Below are positions 58,022 to 64,000 of a stretch of 64,000 nt of DNA, piece after piece. The position numbers and the translations under genes are program-made. Source of the DNA: CAWBOY01 sp963790585 (GTDB lineage Bacteria > Planctomycetota > Planctomycetia > Gemmatales > Gemmataceae); NCBI GenBank assembly GCA_963790585.1, contig CAWBOY010000002.1, positions 248,001 through 312,000 of the forward strand, given 5' to 3'. Below the pieces are notes generated by a model. That model saw only the letters and a program-made list of their open reading frames with translations, was not told the DNA's origin and searched no databases. The stretch's first letter is position 1. Every line of letters starts with the position of its first letter.

Positions 58022-59288
58022 GGCCGCGCCTCCCTGTGCCTGCTGCGTCGTCGAGCAGATCGCGCACGCTTTCGATTAAGCGCGTGCAATGGCGGACCGC
58101 ATTCGGGCCATGCCTTACGGACAGGACGCGGATCGCCTCGGCCAGCCGAATCGTGTCGTCGGGCCCAACTTCGCTTCCAGGCCAATTTTGGCGGAGTTGC
58201 TTGAGCACGGCATCCGGCGGCGGATCTTCGGGCTTCTCAGCTGCACTGTTGAGCAGTTCTGCCATCGAATCGCCAGCGCCCAGGGCGGCGTCGACCGCGT
58301 CGAACAAGATCTTGTGTGTCTGCTGTTCCGCGAGAGCGTTGCGCAGCAACTCGGCGCCGAGGTCGGCAACGGCCGCGACGACCCGTAAATCGGCGGCATT
58401 GAAGCCACCTTTGTCGACTTCTCCTGCCAACGTCTGCTTATCGAGAAGTTCCAGAACGGCATGAAGACCCGGGACGACATCGAGCGGCGCGGCCACGACC
58501 GACGTTCGCCCGTGCTCGAACGTCTGCGCTTCGACGCCGCTGGCGCGGATCGTCGTATCGAGATCAACGATCGCGTGCGGCCCGCGCATGCTGACTACAC
58601 CGCCGGCCAGCGACCGAGCGAAGGGGACAAGCTGGATGTCGAGTTCTCGCCCATCAATGGCATAGGCTCGGTAGACGGTAGAAGGCGTGCGTTCCGCATC
58701 GAAACCGTGGATGAGAAGGACGCCATCGGCAGCCCCGGTCGTCCGGAGGAGGAACCGAAATAAATTTCGCACCGCCTCGGGCAATGGCAGCGGGTCGTGT
58801 AAAGCGGCTGCGGCTTGGACCAGAGGCAGGACTTTGGCCACCGCACCGCGAAATGCCACCAATTGCTGGTGCAAGCGCCGCTCCCGTCGCGCCGGCCTTA
58901 TATGGTCCAGTTGGCGGCGAACAGCGTTCAAGAACGTCGTCCGATCCAGCGTCTGATTCTTGTCGAGATAATCGCGTACGCCCATGCGCATGGCGTCGAG
59001 CGGCGTCGCTTGGTGGGCGAACCCGGTAATCATGATCGCGACGACGTCGGAGTTAAAAAGGGCCAGGTCTTCGAGTAAATGCAGCCCATCGTTGCCAGCG
59101 CCGAGATTCCAATCGAGTATCGCGAGGTCAATTGTCTCATTATTGGCTTGCTTCAATGCGGATTCGGCATCGCCCGCCGAGAGGATGCGACAGCCAAGAT
59201 CGGCGCTTTCGAGCCATTCACGAAACGTTCTGCGGACAGGCTCCTCATCATCGACGATGAGTATGGTCTCTGCCGAAACAGCGGTCAT
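57867..59288 (-). CDS. Response regulator with REC and GAF-like domains
   Basis: The literal frame has 473 residues. Residues 5-125 are a REC receiver (LIVDDEEPVRRTFREWL, phosphoacceptor Asp59 in LAILDWNLG, switch Thr in MITGFAHQ, Lys in RDYLDKNQT). Residues about 165-330 are GAF-like (LLLRTTGAADGVLLIHGFD, VAAPLDVVPGLHAVLELLDK), a possible ligand sensor. A helical linker follows. The last 50 residues are Arg-rich and out of character, and lie over the S8 gene; with one base added near 58030 the protein would stop at 58018 directly at the S8 start. No DNA-binding output domain is seen, so the output may act through the coupled protease. No histidine kinase is near. Confidence 0.85.
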   Translation of the reverse strand: MTAVSAETILIVDDEEPVRRTFREWLESADLGCRILSAGDAESALKQANNETIDLAILDWNLGAGNDGLHLLEDLALFNSDVVAIMITGFAHQATPLDAMRMGVRDYLDKNQTLDRTTFLNAVRRQLDHIRPARRERRLHQQLVAFRGAVAKVLPLVQAAAALHDPLPLPEAVRNLFRFLLRTTGAADGVLLIHGFDAERTPSTVYRAYAIDGRELDIQLVPFARSLAGGVVSMRGPHAIVDLDTTIRASGVEAQTFEHGRTSVVAAPLDVVPGLHAVLELLDKQTLAGEVDKGGFNAADLRVVAAVADLGAELLRNALAEQQTHKILFDAVDAALGAGDSMAELLNSAAEKPEDPPPDAVLKQLRQNWPGSEVGPDDTIRLAEAIRVLSVRHGPNAVRHCTRLIESVRDLLDDAAGTGRRGRERSAIPARRRFRRDLCANDAGANPARSVRHGERRQCLPDRQRRGTVDLRE

Positions 59289-59394
59289 GCTGGCTCTCCC
59301 GGTGAACGCTTATCAGGAGAGGGTTATATACGCGGCAAGGTTGCAGACGAAGAGAGCACTTCGCGGATCGCCTGGCCCATTGTCGGTGCGGACC

Positions 59395-60819
59395 TTAGAT
59401 CATGAGTTCGTTGATTACTTTGCCATGGACATCCGTGAGGCGACGATCGATGCCGTTATGGCGGAACGTTAGCTTTTCATGGTCAATGCCGAGAAGGTGC
59501 AAGATTGTCGCGTGAATGTCGTAACAATAGGTCGGCTTATCGACGGCCCTGAAGGACCATTCATCACTTGCGCCATAGGCGGCGCCTCCCTTGATCCCGC
59601 CGCCCGCGAGCCAATTCGTGAAGGTGAATGGATTGTGGTCGCGGCCTTTGCCACCCTGACTGCAAGGCATTCGCCCGAATTCCGTCGTCCAAAGGACGAT
59701 GGTATCTTCGAGCAAACCCCGTGCTTTGAGATCCTGAAGCAATGCGGCGGCTGGTTTATCGAGACTTCGGCCCATGTCGCCATGATCGCGCGCCAGGTCC
59801 TCATGGCTATCCCAATTGCGCCGCGGAAAGCCGTTGTCGGCCCCGCTCCAAAGTTGAACGAAGCGAACGCCGCGTTCGAGGAGGCGGCGGGCAATCAGGC
59901 AATTGCGGCCAAAATCGCTGGTTACTTTGTCATCAAGGCCGTAGCGGTTCTTTGTTAGTTCCGTTTCGCGCGACAGGTCCAGGACCTCCGGCGCGCTGAG
60001 TTGCAGACGCGCCGCCATTTCGTAAGACGCTATTCGCGCGTCCAGGCGTGAGTCCCCGGGTCGCGTGGCCTGATGCTGTTGATTGAGCTGCATCAGCACC
60101 GCCTGGCCATCAGCGTCACTGGCCGGCGTTACCGCGGATTTGTCAGGTGGAAATAGGTCGTAAATTGGATTGCGTGCCGAAGGACGAATCATCGTTCCTT
60201 GATGCGTGGCGGGTAGGAAGCCGGCACTCCAGTTCGCCGGCCCGTTCGGAGCGAAGCCGCGCGAATCGGGCAACACCACAAAGGTAGGCAAGTCATCCGT
60301 CAGGCGACCGAGACCGTAGCTGACCCACGCTCCGATGCTAGGAAACCCTGGAAGAACGAACCCGGTCGCCTGCATAAACGTCGCCGGGCCGTGAACGTTG
60401 CTCTTGGCTACCATCGAATAGACGAAGGCCATGTCATCGACGCAATTGGCGAGCTTCGGCAACAAGTCGCTAACCCAGCGGCCCGATTGGCCATGCTGTT
60501 TCCAACTCCAGGGGCTTTTCATGCAGGCGCCGGGAGATGATTGAAACAGTTCGACCTTGCCACCCGGATCGAACTTTTCGCCGTGTCGTTTGACAAGCTC
60601 CGGCTTGTAGTCGAACGTGTCGCATTGGCTTGCCGCGCCGGACATAAACAATTGCACGACGCGCTTGGCTTTTGCTTTGTGATGTAAGCCACCGTTCCAT
60701 TGGGGCGGCGGCTTTGAACCTGAGGACGCATGTACTTCTTCAGCGCCGAGCAGACAGGACAACGCGATCTCGCCGAGCCCGCCACCGGAGTGCCATAAGA
60801 AATCGCGGCGATTTGGCAT
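59395..60819 (-). CDS. DUF1501 protein, exported via twin-arginine-like signal
   Basis: 474 residues. It starts PNRRDFLWHSGGGLGEIAL, a twin-arginine-type leader. The sulfatase/alkaline phosphatase-like fold has QLFMSGAASQCDTFDYKPEL, VDDMAFVYSMVAKSNVH, FVVLPDSRGFAPNGPANW, SRETELTKNRYGL, VQLWSGADNG, DTIVLWTTEFGRMP and KGRDHNPFTFTNWLAGGGI. This is a complete member of the family (PF07394) that forms pairs with PSD1 proteins in planctomycetes; the real substrates are thought to be sulfated or complex polysaccharides. PSD1 lies 42 bases upstream on the same strand. Confidence 0.95.
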   Translation of the reverse strand: MPNRRDFLWHSGGGLGEIALSCLLGAEEVHASSGSKPPPQWNGGLHHKAKAKRVVQLFMSGAASQCDTFDYKPELVKRHGEKFDPGGKVELFQSSPGACMKSPWSWKQHGQSGRWVSDLLPKLANCVDDMAFVYSMVAKSNVHGPATFMQATGFVLPGFPSIGAWVSYGLGRLTDDLPTFVVLPDSRGFAPNGPANWSAGFLPATHQGTMIRPSARNPIYDLFPPDKSAVTPASDADGQAVLMQLNQQHQATRPGDSRLDARIASYEMAARLQLSAPEVLDLSRETELTKNRYGLDDKVTSDFGRNCLIARRLLERGVRFVQLWSGADNGFPRRNWDSHEDLARDHGDMGRSLDKPAAALLQDLKARGLLEDTIVLWTTEFGRMPCSQGGKGRDHNPFTFTNWLAGGGIKGGAAYGASDEWSFRAVDKPTYCYDIHATILHLLGIDHEKLTFRHNGIDRRLTDVHGKVINELMI

Positions 60820-60861
60820 GATTGGCTCTTGAGAAATCTTCTTGGTTGGCTCATCAATCTT

Positions 60862-63010
60862 TCAATCGACGAAGACGAATTCATTGGTGTTGAACAGCAG
60901 CCGGCACGCGTTCGCGAGCCCGTGTTTTTCGGCGTATTTCGTGAGGGTCGCGAGCTCTGTCGGGGTCGGCTCGCGACCAAAAACCAGACGACACGCGGCC
61001 TTGATCCGTTTCGGCAGACTTGGGTAGTCGTCGCTCAGCCTGGCCGCGAAATGTTCCGACTGGCGCACCATGAAGGGATCGTTTAACAAAGCAAGAGCCT
61101 GCAGCGCGGTAAGTGTCGCATTGCGGATTGGTACATTAAGATTGGGGTCGGCGCAATCCAGGCTATCGAGAAACGGATTCGGCACACTGCGAACCACGAA
61201 GCGATAAATGGTCCGACGATAGGTTGATGGATCGTGGATCTTTTCTAGAGCGGTGTGATCATATTCGGGCGAATGGTCGTGGCGATACCGAAAAAGCTCG
61301 TAACCCGGGCCGCCCATCTTGAGATCCAGCTTGCCGCTGATGGCGAGGACGGCGTCGCGTGTGGCCTCGGCGTCGAGGCGCTGGCGATTCATGCGCCACA
61401 GCCAACGATTTTCCGCGTCGATTTTGGCCGCCTGCTCGTCATGACGCGACGATTGGCGATAGGTAGCGCTCGTCACGATGAGGCGATGCAACTTTTTTAA
61501 TGACTGGCCGCCATCGCGAAATTCGACTGCCAGCCAATCGAGTAGCTCCGGGTGAGTCGGCTTGGAACCGTTCGCTCCAAAATCGCTCGGCGTATCGACG
61601 ATGCCGCGCCCAAAATGACCTTGCCAGGCGCGATTGACGATTGACCTCCATGTCAACACATTTTTGGAGTCGACGATCCAAGACGCGAGCGCGGCCCGAC
61701 GGTCCCCTTCGCTCGCAGAATCAGGTTTGAACTCACCAGCTAAAGTCGAAACAATTGCGGGCGCTTCCGGGACCATTGTGTCTCCCGGCTGTTCCACCTC
61801 GCCACGATTTAACAAACGAATCGGGCGCAGGAGAGCGCGAAATGACAGCATATACCTTTCTCGTGCTATCCTGCGGAGTTAAAGCCCGGTCACCGCGCTC
61901 GACGCCCGCGAACACAGCCTGCAATCGATAATATTCTTTCTGCGAAATTGGATCAAATTTGTGATCATGACAGCGCACACAATGCGCGGTCAAGCTGACG
62001 AATGTTGAGATCGTGTTTGCCACCATATCGTCACGGTCGAGCGTGCGCGTTTTCTCTTTGTCCACCGTACCTTCGCGGAGTTCGACATTGCCTACGAAGT
62101 CCCAAGGCCCGGCGGTGACGAAACCGGTGGCGACGATAGCTTCGGGATCGTTCGGATAGAGTATGTCACCCGCAAGCTGCTCTTTCACAAACAAGTCGTA
62201 ACGTTTGTCACTATTGAAAGAGTTGATGACATAATCGCGGTAAGGCCAGGCATTGTCGCGTCGTTGGTCTTTGTCGTAGCCGTGTGTGTCACCGTAATGA
62301 ACCAGGTCAAGCCAGTGACGGCCCCAACGCTCTCCATAGCGGGGACTCGCGAGCAAGCGTTCGACGAGCTGCTCGTAAGCGTCAACGGCCCGATCGCCGA
62401 CGAAAGCGTCGATCTCGGGCGGCGTAGGAGGCAAACCGAGGAGATCAAACGACAGGCGGCGAATCAAGGTAATGCGATCCGCTTCGGGTGCCGGCCTTAA
62501 GGCGTGTTCCTTCAGAGTAGCCAGGACAAAAGCATCGATCGGCGATCGGATCCACGTATCTCTGAGAGCCGGAACGGCAGGGCGCTGTAACGCCGACCAC
62601 GCCCAGCCAGCGCCGTTATTTGGCGATGTCGTCTTTGCATTTAATTTCAGGTCCTCCGGCCATGTAGCGCCCGCTTCTATCCAGGCGCGAAAATCGGCGA
62701 CACGCTCCGCTGGTAGAGCGGCGCTTTTTTGCGGCATTTTTGGCTTCGGCCCGCTGATCATTTCTAACAGCAGGCTCTTATCCGGCTGGCCCGGGACGAC
62801 GCCCGGCCCCGAATCACCGCCGCGAACGAGGCCGTTTCTAGTCGTGAGATCGAGCGAGCCGCGCTTGTTCTTGTCGTTGTGACAGCCAAGGCATTGTTGT
62901 TCCAGGACAGGCGCGACGTGCTCGCGAAAGAATTTTTCCTTGTCAGAATCAGCATTGGCCCGGATTGGATGAATAACCAGCAAGCAGATAAGCGAAAATT
63001 GGATCGGCAT
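60862..63010 (-). CDS. PSD1 and planctomycete cytochrome-C domain protein (frameshifted)
   Basis: About 716 residues from the ATG at 63008-63010. Signal peptide (IQFSLICLLVIHPIRANA), then the planctomycete-type cytochrome region with the haem motif EQQCLGCHNDKNKRG near residue 40, DUF1549 (IDAFVLATLKEHALRPAPE, RRLSFDLLGLPPTPPEIDAF, LAGDILYPND), a second CxxCH (AHCVRCHDHKFDP) and after a frame change near 61830 the DUF1553 region (RPIRLLNRGEVEQPGDTM, ASWIVDSKNVLTWRSIVNR, RQSSRHDEQAAKID, ALALLNDPFMVRQSEHFA). It is the standard partner of the DUF1501 protein downstream; the pair probably acts in the periplasm on carbohydrate oxidation or redox. Confidence 0.93.
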
Positions 63011-63113
63011 CGGACCAACTTGTGAGTCGTGGGGTGTGGTAATTGTTATAGGGCGCGACCGTTTCCCGGCGAGTCGCCTGCCGGTGCTAAAGCTGACGTA
63101 CCAAGGAGGCCGT

Positions 63114-64000
63114 TCATCGCTTCTTACGCAAATGATGCAAAGTCGCGGCTGTCTCCGAGTGAGGTATATCCGTTTTGGACGTGTCCAGCTGCTGAGAAAG
63201 GTAAATTCCGCGATGGCCGGACCAGACATAGCTGCCGCAACAAGCGATGGCTAGGTATACCCCGTATTGAGATCCGAAAAGCTCGATCCCCATGATCGTG
63301 CATGCAAGCGGAGTGTTAGCAGCCCCCGCGAACACGGCGACGAAGCCTAAGGCTGCTAAAAAATCCGGGGGGATATGGACCAGCCGACCGAGAACACATC
63401 CAAGAGTGGCCCCCATGCAAAAGAGTGGTGTTACCTCGCCCCCCTTGAAACCAGCCGAAAGAGTGACGGCCGTGAAGATCAATTTCCACAAAAAGGCATC
63501 GTTCGCTACACCTCCTGGTAGAAAGCTCTGCTTGATAAGCGGGACGCCAAGGCCCAGGTAATCGCGCGAGCCGACCAGCCAGGCGAGTGCCAGGACGAGC
63601 AGGCCGCCGGCCACTGGCCGAAGCGGTCCCCAGGGTAGGAAACGCTTGAACAGCCCATGAAGGCTATGTGTCAGCTCAATGAAAAGAACGCTGACGAGCG
63701 CGAACAGAAACGCGGCGAGGAGAACGCCGCCGATGAGCCACGGCGTCAGTGGTGGCACGGCCTGCACATGATAATGGTAATGTTCGATGCCCCAAGCGGA
63801 ACAAGTCCAGTCGCCGACAATGCTGGCGATCAGACAAGGAATCAAGGCGTCGTAGCGAATCCGACCCACTGCCAACACTTCGAGGCCAAAGATCATCCCG
63901 GCGAGTGGCGTGCCGAAAACGGAACCGAAGCCGGCGCTCACCCCGGCCATGAGTAGTGTGCGAGTGTGACGCTTATCGAGCCGCAACAAGCGAGCGAACG
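63114..64000 (-). CDS. CLC-type chloride channel/antiporter, C-terminal part
   Basis: About 295 residues are visible; the N-terminus lies outside the right edge. Landmarks: GFGSVFGTPLAGMIFGLEVL (GxFxP-like ion-binding loop with a Glu typical of the selectivity region), FKGGEVTPLFCMGATLGCVL (the GKxGPxxH-like second loop is replaced by FKGGEVTP), AVFAGAANTPLACTIMGIELF. The remaining helices and the tail with SQQLDTSKTDIPHSE are normal for short bacterial CLC proteins. The C-terminal CBS domains are absent. Members carry Cl-/H+ or fluoride in bacteria. Orientation and spacing (103 bases) place it upstream of the PSD1 gene on the same strand. Confidence 0.9.
   Translation of the reverse strand, partial: FARLLRLDKRHTRTLLMAGVSAGFGSVFGTPLAGMIFGLEVLAVGRIRYDALIPCLIASIVGDWTCSAWGIEHYHYHVQAVPPLTPWLIGGVLLAAFLFALVSVLFIELTHSLHGLFKRFLPWGPLRPVAGGLLVLALAWLVGSRDYLGLGVPLIKQSFLPGGVANDAFLWKLIFTAVTLSAGFKGGEVTPLFCMGATLGCVLGRLVHIPPDFLAALGFVAVFAGAANTPLACTIMGIELFGSQYGVYLAIACCGSYVWSGHRGIYLSQQLDTSKTDIPHSETAATLHHLRKKR

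Noticed and set aside
1..64000. tRNA or rRNA genes
   Set aside because: No cloverleaf-like or rRNA-like sequence was recognised by reading; a dedicated scan was not possible.

Overview
The window reads as chromosomal DNA of a planctomycete, most likely a Gemmata-like member of Gemmataceae. The main pointers are a PSD1/cytochrome-c protein paired with a DUF1501 protein, several secreted PQQ-type beta-propeller and VCBS/FG-GAP proteins, very long TPR proteins, a tetrahydromethanopterin-linked formyltransferase (ftr), zinc-ribbon/membrane proteins, and a high GC content with many dispersed intergenic palindromes. No rRNA, tRNA, CRISPR array, phage module or transposase gene was recognised.

Layout. 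1-6.6 kb: end of an unknown gene, a cysteine-desulfurase-like gene, a CPBP protease, small secreted proteins, a PQQ-propeller protein and a broken MerR/TipAS-type regulator. 6.9-11.7 kb: a YukJ/DUF2278 gene, a membrane-anchored protein and the set pyrF / LarA-like / YgfZ-like. 11.8-20 kb: a roughly 1,500-residue PQQ/TPR protein, ftr and a molybdopterin oxidoreductase. 20-31.6 kb: a double amidohydrolase, an MFS exporter, a TPR lipoprotein-like protein, a PIN-TRAM ATPase-free membrane protein (YacL-like), dgt, a HIT protein, YdjY and a second PQQ propeller. 31.7-42.9 kb: a VCBS-repeat protein, a MazEF pair, a roughly 1,265-residue TPR protein, a SnoaL-like protein and two secreted low-complexity proteins. 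43.2-48.4 kb: a PEP-hydrolase-family protein, uppP, a family-39-like glycosyltransferase, and folE with two membrane/zinc-ribbon genes. 48.6-56.2 kb: a GlcD/GlcF-like fused oxidoreductase coupled to a MoaD-like protein, a HEAT protein, an SNF2 helicase, and an MFS transporter with a small partner gene. 56.3-64 kb: an UPF0173 hydrolase, a cytosolic subtilase coupled to a REC-GAF response regulator, DUF1501 + PSD1, and the C-terminal part of a CLC chloride channel.

Two things dominate how the window should be read. First, about 20 genes, including housekeeping ones (uppP, dgt, ftr, SNF2), are interrupted by single-base indels, most of them in short G/C runs; many are probably sequence errors, so they are annotated here as one gene each with the break positions stated. 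Second, at least twelve long inverted repeats from six or more sequence families sit in intergenic spaces of every orientation. Some families keep the loop sequence and loop length as well as the stem, and some are nested (palindrome inside palindrome). They look like dispersed non-coding elements rather than ordinary terminators and are the best candidate here for something not yet well described.

Other points of interest are the response-regulator/intracellular subtilase pair, the LarA-like protein that lacks the nickel-pincer residues, the FAD/Fe-S oxidoreductase that overlaps a MoaD gene, and the solitary ftr gene.
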